From JAEUOS01 sp040382235 (lineage in GTDB: Bacteria; Pseudomonadota; Gammaproteobacteria; Burkholderiales; JAEUOS01): DNA of 64,000 bases. The stretch spans positions 20,120 to 84,119 of the forward strand of contig JBEIFV010000008.1 in the NCBI GenBank assembly GCA_040382235.1, written 5' to 3'. This document shows, piece after piece, positions 24,797 to 33,176 of this stretch. Under the pieces are notes generated by a model. It saw nothing but the letters and a program-made list of their open reading frames with translations, was not told the DNA's origin and did not search any database. Position 1 is the first letter of the stretch, and each line of letters begins with the position of its first letter. A program made the translations under genes and the position numbers.

Positions 24797-25186
24797 ATGA
24801 GCGACAACACGCAAGTAAGAAACTCCGCCCCCACTCCTGCCGAGCAGGATCAACAGCGCGCCGCCCTGCCAGCGGTCGACGTGTTTGAGGACGCCCGCGG
24901 CATCACGCTGCTGGTCGACATGCCGGGCGTGTCGAAGGAGCATCTGGAGCTCAAGGTCGACGGCGAAGCCCTGTTGATCGAATGCCTCGCGCGGCCGCGC
25001 ACACCTGAAGGCCTGGAAGCCATCTATGCCGAAGTGCGCGTGCCGCGTTACCGCCGCAGCTTCACTTTGAGCCGCGAACTCGACACCACCCGCATCGAGG
25101 CCAACCTGAAGGACGGCGTTCTGGCTCTGCGCATCCCCAAACAAGCGCATGCGCAGCCGCGCCGGATCGACGTGACGGCGGGATGA
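24797..25186 (+). CDS. hsp20: Small heat shock protein Hsp20 (intact copy)
   Basis: 129 residues, with AGGAG ahead of the ATG at 24797. After a 28-residue Gln/Ala-rich N-terminus comes a complete alpha-crystallin domain: LPAVDVFEDARGITLLVDMP (aa ~29-48), VPRYRRSFTLSRELD and the closing LKDGVLALRIPKQ. The protein holds unfolding proteins for refolding by DnaK. It follows the first hsp20 frame by 28 bases and presumably shares the sigma32 promoter at 24348. Confidence 0.93.
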   Translation: MSDNTQVRNSAPTPAEQDQQRAALPAVDVFEDARGITLLVDMPGVSKEHLELKVDGEALLIECLARPRTPEGLEAIYAEVRVPRYRRSFTLSRELDTTRIEANLKDGVLALRIPKQAHAQPRRIDVTAG

Positions 25187-25233
25187 CGGCGGCGGCGGGT
25201 GGAACCTGATGCGAACCTGCCAAAGGGTCGAAC

Positions 25234-25575
25234 CGTGTCCAAGCTTGTGGTGCAACTCAAGCAAGCCGCGGATCAGGCCTGGGATGCGCTGTCGGCAGGC
25301 TGGCGCGGGTTCAGTGCCCGCGTTGACGGCGCATCGGCGCGCTTCCGGGCCACACCCACCGACCTGCTGGGCCTGCATGGTCGTTGAGGTGTTCGATACT
25401 GCTGCCACGCTGAGCGTGCGCATCGAAGCGCGGCATGCGCGGCGAAGATTTCAGCGTTGAGTGCAATGGCGATGTGCTCACGTTACGCGGCAAGACGCGC
25501 ATCGACCGCCAAGCCACCGAAGTTGAAACTTACGCTGTGCGGCATTTGTGCCGCAGGCGCCAGTTCCAGTACTGT
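25234..25575 (+). pseudogene. Third hsp20 copy, frameshifted
   Basis: A GTG-started frame VSKLVVQLKQAADQAWDALS runs to a stop at 25387. The next part of an Hsp20 sequence (VVEVFDTAATLSVRIEA) continues in a second frame from about 25379, and GEDFSVECNGDVLTLRGK with RIDRQATEVETYAVRH in a third from about 25441. The beta strands after that point are absent. Two frameshifts and the loss of the C-terminus make this a dead gene. Confidence 0.75.
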
Positions 25576-25577
25576 AT

Positions 25578-26093
25578 TCAGTGCAGCTTCTCTTCGGCTT
25601 CGGTCAATGGCGGCAAGAAGCCCACAAAGCGCCCCTCTACGCCATCGGCGAAGATGAAGTCCACCTGGCCGAAGGTGCGCTTCTTTTTCGATGGCGGCTT
25701 CGGTCTGATGGCGGCGGACCCCACCCACACCCCTTGCCGCGTTTCAAGCGAAAACGACACCACGTCTTCCTTGTGCGGCGAGTTGCCGATCGACCCGTAG
25801 CGATCCAAAATCTCCTGGTGCCGTGCCAGCAGCCGCTTGGGCAGCGCCCATGCCTCCATGAGACTGAACACGAAATCCGCCTTCAACATCGCGGCCGTCA
25901 ACCTGATCTGCCTGGCGGATAACTCCTTGTTTTCGGCGTCTCCCGTCTCGATCGACACCGGAAACAGTTCGCCGGTTGAGGAGCGTCCGACGAGGGAGAG
26001 CGGCGCAAGCCATTCGCCTTTTTCCAGATTCTGGCGGGCTGTCGAGATCATGGCTTCCACCAGCGGTACAAATGACGCCGGCAGCGGCTTCAT
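25578..26093 (-). CDS. Hypothetical protein (171 aa) downstream of the TPR gene
   Basis: A soluble alpha/beta protein whose start overlaps the TPR gene's stop by 4 bases, so the two were made to be co-translated. Recognisable stretches include LVEAMISTARQNLEKGEW at the N-terminus and RTFGQVDFIFADGVEGRFV (aa ~139-157) near the C-terminus, but no catalytic motif. Similarity to a named family was not recognised. It is the last gene of the leftward set that trails the BREX operon. Confidence 0.6.
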   Translation of the reverse strand: MKPLPASFVPLVEAMISTARQNLEKGEWLAPLSLVGRSSTGELFPVSIETGDAENKELSARQIRLTAAMLKADFVFSLMEAWALPKRLLARHQEILDRYGSIGNSPHKEDVVSFSLETRQGVWVGSAAIRPKPPSKKKRTFGQVDFIFADGVEGRFVGFLPPLTEAEEKLH

Positions 26094-27198
26094 GCGGCGC
26101 CCACCTTGCCTTCACCGGACATGCTCAATGCCATTGCGTATTCGGCGTCGAAATCCGCCCCGGTATCCGCGTCTTTTTGAAATTGACGTACGCCCGCGTG
26201 CATCATGGAAATCAGTTGCAAGCCCGTGAACTCCTCCCCCGGCGCGGATTTGATCCGATACCGTTGCCGCGGATCGTTGATTTCCAGGCCGGACTCACCG
26301 AGCGTGGCGATCTCCAATGTCATCTTGCCCACGTCCTGCTGGTTCATGGCGGAAAACCGCCGCAACGCGTCGACGATGTAGGTCACCACATCCATGCGCA
26401 GGCCGGTTGTGCGCGAGCGCAGCACATCGTGCGCCTGGCGGGTCTGATCCGCACGCGCCATTTCCGCCACGGGATGATCCGGAAAGCGCGCGATGATCTG
26501 CCTCAGCAAGTGGCTGCGCTCCTTTTGCAGGGCCGCATCGCCGGTCTCGAACAGGCTTTGCGCGAGCCCGTAGAGTACGCCGGGATCGTCGGGAAGCTGG
26601 TGCGCAGCCTCCCGCAAATGCGGTACCGCCTCCTTGGCGCGCTGGGTGGCCAGCAGAACCGCGCCAGATTCCGGTGCGCGAAGCCGCTGCCCGGATTGAG
26701 CGCGATTGCCTTGCGCAATGCCGCCTCCGCCTGGTCCGGCCGATCGAGTCGTTGGTAGGCAACTCCCAGCCCGGTCCAGGCGTCGACATAGCCTGCGTCG
26801 AGCGCTGTGCAGGCCGTCAGCACTTCGATGGCTTCGGGAAACTGGCCGCGCTCGGACCGGGCGATGCCGAGGTTGTACAAAACGTCGGCGTCGGGCCCTG
26901 TGTTTTCCCGCAACCATTCCAGAATGTCGATGCCGTCCGCAAGTTTGCCTTCGCGCATCAGGGCCGCGGCGTGGTCAAGCAGGCTGCGCGGGTGCTCCGG
27001 GATCAACGTGACGTGGATCGCCCGACTATCCACCGACACGGCCGCGTTGATGCCCTTGTCCGCGTACTGCCCCATGAAATACATCAGCACCGCGTCATCG
27101 AACGCGTCCGAACCGATGGTTCGCGCGGACGGCGGCAACAGGCCAAGGTCGAAGTCGGACAACGGAATGTCGAAGGTCAGCGGGCGATCAGAAGGCAT
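26090..27198 (-). pseudogene. TPR-repeat protein gene with one frameshift
   Basis: The first frame (27198 to about 26660) encodes a domain starting MPSDRPLTFDIPLSDFDLG and then TPR helices (LADGIDILEWLRENTG, DVLYNLGIARSERGQ, VDAWTGLGVAYQRLDRP). Near 26655-26665 the coding pattern jumps by one frame: it continues as VLLATQRAKEAVPHLREA and then a non-TPR C-terminal domain (FSAMNQQDVGKMTLEIATLG). A single base insertion or a two-base deletion explains it. It could be a real mutation or a sequencing error; joined, the protein would be about 369 residues. It precedes the 171-aa gene by overlap. Confidence 0.75.
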
Positions 27199-27263
27199 GG
27201 CGCCATTTTAGCTTTGGGGCATGATGCAATTGAACCTCAGAGCCGATCCGAATGGCGACCTGT

Positions 27264-27440
27264 TCATTTGGTGGAGTTCTTGTTCCTTCCACGGGCCTTT
27301 CCCAACGTACCGATGGTTGCCGCGACGCCTCCACCCGTTGAGACAACCCCCTGGCTCCAATCGATTCTGTGGGAAGGTGAAGGTGGCGCGGCTGCCGCTT
27401 TTACGGCAGCAACTTGCTTGGTGGTGGGTTTCTTTGTCAT
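27264..27440 (-). CDS. Possible small basic protein (58 aa)
   Basis: An ATG-started frame MTKKPTTKQVAAVKAAA with a Gly-rich middle (GVVSTGGGVAATIGTLGKARG) and a basic end. It has no clear ribosome site and no family match known to me. It is placed here because it fills the only gap between the 251-aa and TPR genes on the same strand and its amino-acid usage is credible. It could equally be part of a leader. Confidence 0.35.
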   Translation of the reverse strand: MTKKPTTKQVAAVKAAAAPPSPSHRIDWSQGVVSTGGGVAATIGTLGKARGRNKNSTK

Positions 27441-27481
27441 GGAGAGGGTTCGCGCCGCGGCTCGCGGTTACATCGCCTGGG

Positions 27482-27508
27482 TTTGAGATGCCAGATTGGT
27501 ATCTCAAA
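27482..27508. repeat. Inverted repeat between trailing genes
   Basis: TTTGAGATGCC and GGTATCTCAAA (one mismatch in 11) flank a five-base centre. It lies upstream, in the minus direction, of the 58-aa frame and the TPR gene. No T-run follows on either strand, so an operator is more likely than a terminator. Confidence 0.5.
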
Positions 27509-27534
27509 GCTTTCCACTCGTTGGTGGTGATCAG

Positions 27535-27552
27535 AAGATATGTCGATATCTT
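27535..27552. repeat. Second, perfect inverted repeat in the same gap
   Basis: AAGATAT-GTCG-ATATCTT, a perfect 7-bp palindrome with a four-base centre, 26 bases from the one at 27482-27508. Two palindromes in one 140-base gap look like tandem operators of an independently regulated unit (58-aa frame, TPR gene, 171-aa gene). Confidence 0.5.
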
Positions 27553-27580
27553 AGCCCTGGCGCACTGGGTACATCCCGAA

Positions 27581-28336
27581 TCAGCGTTGAAACGGCACCC
27601 AGTTGAACCAGTCGCGAATGCCCAGTGCGGTTCCCCACGCCTCCACCAGCTCGCGATCCGCCTTCGAGTCGGCGGGAAGCTCATCCAGAATGTTCAGAAG
27701 TCGCATGCCGTCGTTGACCACCCCGACCGCCTGGTAGGGTGTTGCGAAGTACCCGGTGCCAAGCAGCCGATCCGTGAACAGGGCATGCACGGCATCGATC
27801 GCCAGGAATTGGGGCGGAAACCGCACCTTGCCGGCCCGCCACCGAATATGCCCGGCGTTTTCTTCCTGCTGCCGCGTGAGCGAAGCCGCCTGTTGCTCGC
27901 GCAGGGCGGGAGACGTGTCGTAAATCCAGCGGTCGATGCGCAGCCCGACCGGCAAGGACCGCAGCGTCAACAGCAACCAGTGGGACATCCGCTCGGCCAC
28001 CGCCGGCAGATCCGGCGCGGCGTCCCCTGATGCCAGCATGGCCTTAAGCAGGGGCGCCATGCGATCGGCCGCGTCGCTCGGACTGGCCGCGAAATCGAAG
28101 CGTTGATCGGGCGGCGTTTCGTACAAGCGCAGGACATACCCACACTGATACGCCACCACATAATCCAGCGATTCGCCGCCCGGCCGGACGGTGAGAACGT
28201 GTTCTTCCGCGCCGTTGCGGGCGATCCGCAAATTTGCGATGACCGGAAGCGCCGCATCCTCGGCGAAGCGGATCGGCCGTTCGGTGATTTGTTCGACCTG
28301 ATCGACGATCAGGCGGGTTTCGGGGAGCAAAGCCAA
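27581..28336 (-). CDS. Hypothetical protein (251 aa) trailing brxL
   Basis: A soluble protein of unknown family. The start is a TTG at 28336 with AGGA nine bases upstream; no ATG or GTG is in frame before the upstream stop. Visible stretches include LDYVVAYQCGYVLRLYETPP (aa ~57-76), LRIDRWIYDTSPALREQ and FTDRLLGTGYFATPYQAVG. No HExxH, nuclease or NTPase motif is seen. It lies 110 bases after brxL on the same strand and could be read through from the BREX operon, which makes it a candidate accessory gene of the defence island. Confidence 0.65.
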   Translation of the reverse strand: MALLPETRLIVDQVEQITERPIRFAEDAALPVIANLRIARNGAEEHVLTVRPGGESLDYVVAYQCGYVLRLYETPPDQRFDFAASPSDAADRMAPLLKAMLASGDAAPDLPAVAERMSHWLLLTLRSLPVGLRIDRWIYDTSPALREQQAASLTRQQEENAGHIRWRAGKVRFPPQFLAIDAVHALFTDRLLGTGYFATPYQAVGVVNDGMRLLNILDELPADSKADRELVEAWGTALGIRDWFNWVPFQR

Positions 28337-28446
28337 TCGGGATATTCCTGTGATGAGCGGTGCGCACCGGCGCGACGCTCGCGCTTCGGTCGAAACTTCT
28401 TACCCATCGCCTTGGGGTTCATTACTAAGGGCTCCGCCGCACATGC

Positions 28447-30513
28447 TCATTCGACCCCGAGCGCCTTGAACACCGCATCGACGGGATCCGAGTAAAAGCT
28501 CGTCTGAAACTTCGCAAATAGCTCCCCGGGAACTGACGGAATATCAGTCACGCTCGACATCGGAAGAAGTATCCGTTTTGCCCCAGCGTCAAACGCTACC
28601 TGCAGGCTTTCAGCCAAGTTCCGGGCCTGCGTTATCGTGCCACCCAAGGACATATCACCCATCACCACCATCTGGCTTTGCACCGGCTTGCCCAGCGCAG
28701 CCGAGCACAGCACGATGAAGCTGGCCAAGGTCAACGCCTCAGGCGAGCCCGCACTTTGCAGTTCGACCATGTGCAGGTGGAAGTCGCGCTCGGTCGGGTG
28801 GATCGATGCACTCACGCGGCCGGCGTTGGCCTTGAAGTAGTCGAAGGCCACGCGCACCGGTTCGCGTGATACCGGGCCCGACACCGACAGCTTGCCGCCG
28901 CCAGCCATGGCCTGGATTTCCATCCGGTACACGCCCGGCATGCCGCCATCGCCCATGGTGATTGTGTGCAGCACGCCGGGATTGAGCCGGCCTTCGGGAA
29001 TCAGTCCGCCGCCGCCCTGCTCGGGCACCGAGATGAAACGCTCTTGCAGGTCTTCCAAGTCGATGTACGAGAAGTGCACGTCGTAGAACTCCATGCCGCC
29101 GATTTTCTTGAGCTGCTCCTTGACCCGCCGGCGAACTTCCAGCGCGTACTCCAGGCACTTGCGCACCGTGTCCTTGGTGTAGACGCCGTCCGGGCAAATC
29201 AGCTTCAGCAGGCCCGAGACAGTGCGCCGCACGGCGATGGTGTCGCGCTGGTTGAGGTTGTTGCCCAGCTTGAAGTGCTTGTCGATCGCATCGGCGAAGC
29301 TGCGCTTGCGCATCTCGCGCGCCCACTCGGCCAGGTAGTCCACGATCAGGCCGTACTGGTCGGTGAAGAACTCGGGCCGCATCTTCGGGATCTCCCAGCC
29401 CGGCACATAGGCATGGAAGCGGTCGAAGAAAGCCGAGTCGATCATCACATCCGGAAACGGTGCAAACAGGTGACTGGTCTTCACCAGCGACTCGACCGAT
29501 TGCCCCTGGGGCAAGTTGCCCACGAAAACCATTGCGGCGTTCGCACTGATGGACTCGCGCCCCCTGCTGAACGAGCCTGAGGCCATGTAGTCCTTCATGA
29601 TCTGCACGCCGTCGTTGTCTTTAAAGTTGATGCCCGCAACTTCATCAAATGCGACCACGTCCCAAACGCCAACTAGACCGACCTTGCGGGCGCTCATGTT
29701 GTAGAACAGGTTGGCGACCGTGGTCTGGCCGCCGGACACCAGAATGGAGTTCGGGCTGATCTCCTTGTAAATGTGGCTCTTGCCCGTGCCGCGCGGCCCC
29801 AACTCGCAGAGGTTGTAGTTGTTCTCCACCAGCGGAATCATCCGCGCCAGCAGGTGCCACTTCACGCGTTCCTTGAAGCAGGTGGGCTCCATGCCCGTCG
29901 AGCGAAGCAACGCATCTATCCATTGCTCTTCGGTGAACCCCTTGCGGCCAGCAAACAGTTCCTCCATGTCCAGATTCGGCATCTGGATTGGTTTGAGGTC
30001 CGACACCACAAACGGCGACGTGCGCTGGTTCTCCTCAAAGCGGTACTGCAAGGTCACGATGCACCAGATGCCACCGACCAGCAGCTTCTCGAACTGCCGC
30101 ACGTAGGAGTCGGGCACCTCGGCGTTCTTGATGCCCAGGTTGGACAGCAACGCCTCGTAGGCATCGCGGTTTTCGTTTAGCTTCACGGTAACCTTGTCGA
30201 TCACCTTGAATGAGCCGCGCTCGCGGATCTTGCTCTTGACCTTCTCGGCCTCGTCGGGCCGCACATAGTTCTCGGCCAGGATGTTCTTGACCGTCACCAG
30301 GCCGGCGCCAATGGTCTCGGCGTCGTCTGACGCGCAGTACATGCCCAGCAGGTACTCCAGCACGTAGACCGGAACGTTCGCGCCTTCCTTGATGAGCTTG
30401 GTCAGGTCTTTGCGCACCACACGCCCGGCGAAGCGCTCGTTCAGCAGCTTGTCCAGGCCCGCGTCGATGGTGGCGACAGATGTCAAAACAGCCGGTGCAG
30501 TCTCGTCAGCCAT
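28447..30513 (-). CDS. brxL: BREX protein BrxL, AAA+ ATPase with Lon-like C-domain
   Basis: 688 residues, the typical size for BrxL. The Walker A loop GPRGTGKS is at 239-246, followed by a Walker B-like VVAFDEVAG. The C-terminal third is Lon-like, with MGDMSLGGTITQA (Ser of the Lon dyad) and the downstream Lys in AGAKRILLP. BrxL forms DNA-binding ring assemblies and is needed for phage exclusion in type I BREX. It is the last gene of the operon, 8 bases after pglZ, with no terminator recognised behind it. Confidence 0.95.
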   Translation of the reverse strand: MADETAPAVLTSVATIDAGLDKLLNERFAGRVVRKDLTKLIKEGANVPVYVLEYLLGMYCASDDAETIGAGLVTVKNILAENYVRPDEAEKVKSKIRERGSFKVIDKVTVKLNENRDAYEALLSNLGIKNAEVPDSYVRQFEKLLVGGIWCIVTLQYRFEENQRTSPFVVSDLKPIQMPNLDMEELFAGRKGFTEEQWIDALLRSTGMEPTCFKERVKWHLLARMIPLVENNYNLCELGPRGTGKSHIYKEISPNSILVSGGQTTVANLFYNMSARKVGLVGVWDVVAFDEVAGINFKDNDGVQIMKDYMASGSFSRGRESISANAAMVFVGNLPQGQSVESLVKTSHLFAPFPDVMIDSAFFDRFHAYVPGWEIPKMRPEFFTDQYGLIVDYLAEWAREMRKRSFADAIDKHFKLGNNLNQRDTIAVRRTVSGLLKLICPDGVYTKDTVRKCLEYALEVRRRVKEQLKKIGGMEFYDVHFSYIDLEDLQERFISVPEQGGGGLIPEGRLNPGVLHTITMGDGGMPGVYRMEIQAMAGGGKLSVSGPVSREPVRVAFDYFKANAGRVSASIHPTERDFHLHMVELQSAGSPEALTLASFIVLCSAALGKPVQSQMVVMGDMSLGGTITQARNLAESLQVAFDAGAKRILLPMSSVTDIPSVPGELFAKFQTSFYSDPVDAVFKALGVE

Positions 30514-30521
30514 GGCGGCCC

Positions 30522-33146
30522 CTAAAAGTCATTGCTGAATGCGAGGTCGATGCGCAACGGGGCGCGCCAGGCCTCAGCCTTTGTTTTGGCATCTCTGGCC
30601 ACCAGAAAGTAGTCCCTCGCTCGGTCATACGAGCCTGCGGCCAGCGTGAGCATGGCCGAGCGCTTGCGCTCGTCGAGCATCGGCGAAGTGCTGTCGAAGG
30701 TGATGGCCAGTTCGTCGCTGATTGGCTTGTCGCCATCGCGGATGGTGAACAGCAAGGTCACCGGCAGCACGCGCTCCGACACCGCCTCGGTCTGGATGAA
30801 CTCGAAGCGCTGCTTGTTGGTGACCACCTTGTTGCTGGACCCCAGCAGGCTCACCTCCACCAGCTTGGTCTTGGTCTTCTCGGTATCGCTTTCCTTGACA
30901 ACGATGACCGGCACAACCACCTCCTGCGGCATGGCGCTGCCATGCACGAAGCGAGCACCGCCTACGAAGTGGAAGCGGCCCGCGCCCTTGGGCACCAGAA
31001 AGTCGAGGCTGCCGGCGCCCTCATCGGTACCCGCGGTGGTGGCCGTGTTGCCCGCCCAGGCGTTCTGCATCGGCCACATGCCGCGGCCCAGGATGTAGCG
31101 CTTCTTGGGCTTCAGCACCCCCGGCATACCTTCCTGCACGGAGTGACGGTCAGCCTCGTCCAGGGCGGATTCCTGGTACATGAAGCCATGGTCGGCGGTG
31201 ACGAAGATCGTCGAACCGTTGAGGTTGTTGACGATGAAGCCCACCAGCTCCGACAGCTCCTTGATGGTCTGCGCCGTGGCCTCGAAGGTCTTGGTCTCCG
31301 AGCCGCGCTTGTCGCCGATCATGTCGATCAGGTCGTGATAGACGTAGACCACCTTGTGCGGCTTGACGAAGTCGCGACCTTTGTCCTTGCCCTTTTCCAT
31401 CAGTGCATCACGGCTGATGGCAACGCCGCCATGCCCGGCCAAGACTGTCGAACGCTGCTCCAGCGTCGACGCGGGCTGGCCATCCACCGTTACGTCCTGC
31501 GACGCATTGTCCTTGTAGGCCATGCGCTGGTGCGGCAGCAGGCTGGCCATGCCGAGCGCCGTGTAGCTGGGCAGCACGCCCAGCATCGCATCCAGTCGGG
31601 CCTTGACCCGGTTGCGGGCGTTGAGGTCGTCCACCAGCTCGGCCGCCGCCTCGTAGCGAAAGGCGTCGGAGATGACGACGAACACGCGCTTGGCCCCGCC
31701 ATCGAAGGCCGGCGCGACGTGCCGCGCATAGAAGTGCTGCTGATTGACGACCTGGTCCATCTTCCAGGCCGAAAGCAGGCCCACCGACCCTTCGACAACG
31801 GCACCCCAAGCGGAAGCCAACTGACCGATGAACCAACCGGAATATGCATCTTCCATGCGGTCGCGCAACTCATGCAGCAGCGACCAGCCCATTGGCTCCA
31901 CCGACTCCGAGGCTCGCATGAACCAGCGATAAAGCTGATCGAATCGAAAAAGTTCGGTGCGGTACGCCTGAAACGCCGCCGCAGCGTTCGGGAAGCTGAA
32001 CGCCTGCCCGTGCTTGGCCTGCAGCTCGAAGAAGCCAGCAGCGGCCTCTAGTGCGTCGTAGCTGGCCGCCAGTGCCCGCGTGGCGGCATTGGCGCCCGCC
32101 AGCAACGGGTTGGCCCAGTGTCCATCACGCCGCCGCGCGATGAGCTCGCGCACCGAATCCATGTTGGCGCCACTGCCCGCGATGATGCGCGCCTTGAGAT
32201 CACCGATCACGCGCCTCTCGATGGCCTCGAACGTCATCGCGTCGGCCAGCTCTTCGGCCTGCATAGGGCCCAGCAAGGTAGCGATCTTAAGATCGTCGGC
32301 CACCAGGCCTGACAGCACGTCGTAGCTGCCGTAATTGGCCATGTCGGTTCGCCAGCGGCTGGCAAACACCGATGCCTGTGCCGCCTTGGCACGCGCTTCG
32401 ATCACAAAGTGCGCCAGCGATGCGGTGGTGTTGTGAATGCCGTTGCAGAAGTCCGTCGCGAACAGGCGGTACAGCAGGCCCCGGAGCGTGGGCTCTTCAC
32501 TGCCCGCTTCCCGATACCCGAACTCGCGCTCCACCAGACTCCAGAACGCAGCCTCTAGGTCAAACGCCGCCAACTCGTCGAGCACCTTGGGGCGGGCGCC
32601 CAGGTCACTGTCTTCCGCTACTACGGCCGCAAACACTTTGAGCAGGATGGCCGAGGGGTCCGCAGTTTCGGCACGCGCCACGGCCGCGATCATCTTGCGG
32701 TCCAGGTCGTCGGCTGTGTCGGTCGGTTGCACCCACCGCTTGATGCGGTCGAAGCGGTCGCGGGCGCGCAGGTACTTGGCGCGCAGCTTCAGGTGGTCGC
32801 GCAGCGACCGTGTGCTCAGGCCGAGTTCCTCCAGCTGGATCGACGCCGTATCGGCACTGAAGGGCTTGCCACGCAACCGAGCGTCCAGTAGCCAGTCTTG
32901 AGCCGGTTCGGGCTCGTCGAACGGCGCATAGATCAGCCAGCGACCGCCGACTTCCCGCTCGACGGCGATCTTGGCCTTCAACGCCGGTATCTGGTCCAAC
33001 CGCAACACTTTGACGCCATCGATCTGAATGCCGTCTACTTGACTGGCAAACTCGCCACCAGCGTCATTCCAGAAGACCAGTTCGGGACCTTCCTGGAACA
33101 GACGGCTCAATGCGGCAAGAAAGCTCGGGTCAGCGAAACTCTTCAT
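30522..33146 (-). CDS. pglZ: BREX protein PglZ (type A), alkaline phosphatase superfamily
   Basis: 874 residues. The N-terminal half is helical; the phosphatase-like domain starts around residue 487 with RVFVVISDAFRYEAA, includes LPSYTALGMASLLPH, and carries the late metal motif TADHGFMYQ. PglZ is a core BREX protein, often described as a metal-dependent nuclease or phosphodiesterase, required for both methylation and exclusion. An AGGGA ribosome site precedes the ATG. It lies 30 bases after the RT-nitrilase gene, which separates it from pglX, its usual neighbour. Confidence 0.95.
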   Translation of the reverse strand: MKSFADPSFLAALSRLFQEGPELVFWNDAGGEFASQVDGIQIDGVKVLRLDQIPALKAKIAVEREVGGRWLIYAPFDEPEPAQDWLLDARLRGKPFSADTASIQLEELGLSTRSLRDHLKLRAKYLRARDRFDRIKRWVQPTDTADDLDRKMIAAVARAETADPSAILLKVFAAVVAEDSDLGARPKVLDELAAFDLEAAFWSLVEREFGYREAGSEEPTLRGLLYRLFATDFCNGIHNTTASLAHFVIEARAKAAQASVFASRWRTDMANYGSYDVLSGLVADDLKIATLLGPMQAEELADAMTFEAIERRVIGDLKARIIAGSGANMDSVRELIARRRDGHWANPLLAGANAATRALAASYDALEAAAGFFELQAKHGQAFSFPNAAAAFQAYRTELFRFDQLYRWFMRASESVEPMGWSLLHELRDRMEDAYSGWFIGQLASAWGAVVEGSVGLLSAWKMDQVVNQQHFYARHVAPAFDGGAKRVFVVISDAFRYEAAAELVDDLNARNRVKARLDAMLGVLPSYTALGMASLLPHQRMAYKDNASQDVTVDGQPASTLEQRSTVLAGHGGVAISRDALMEKGKDKGRDFVKPHKVVYVYHDLIDMIGDKRGSETKTFEATAQTIKELSELVGFIVNNLNGSTIFVTADHGFMYQESALDEADRHSVQEGMPGVLKPKKRYILGRGMWPMQNAWAGNTATTAGTDEGAGSLDFLVPKGAGRFHFVGGARFVHGSAMPQEVVVPVIVVKESDTEKTKTKLVEVSLLGSSNKVVTNKQRFEFIQTEAVSERVLPVTLLFTIRDGDKPISDELAITFDSTSPMLDERKRSAMLTLAAGSYDRARDYFLVARDAKTKAEAWRAPLRIDLAFSNDF

Positions 33147-33176
33147 GCTAGCTGTCCCTGCTCTGATCGTTCGTCA

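Noticed and set aside
28309..28422. 37-codon basic frame (MNPKAMGKKFRPKRERR) between brxL and the 251-aa gene
   Set aside because: No clear ribosome site and an overlap with the next gene; too short to support as a gene without conservation data.
30480..32051. Plus-strand frame of 523 codons inside pglZ
   Set aside because: Antisense to PglZ, with no family resemblance.
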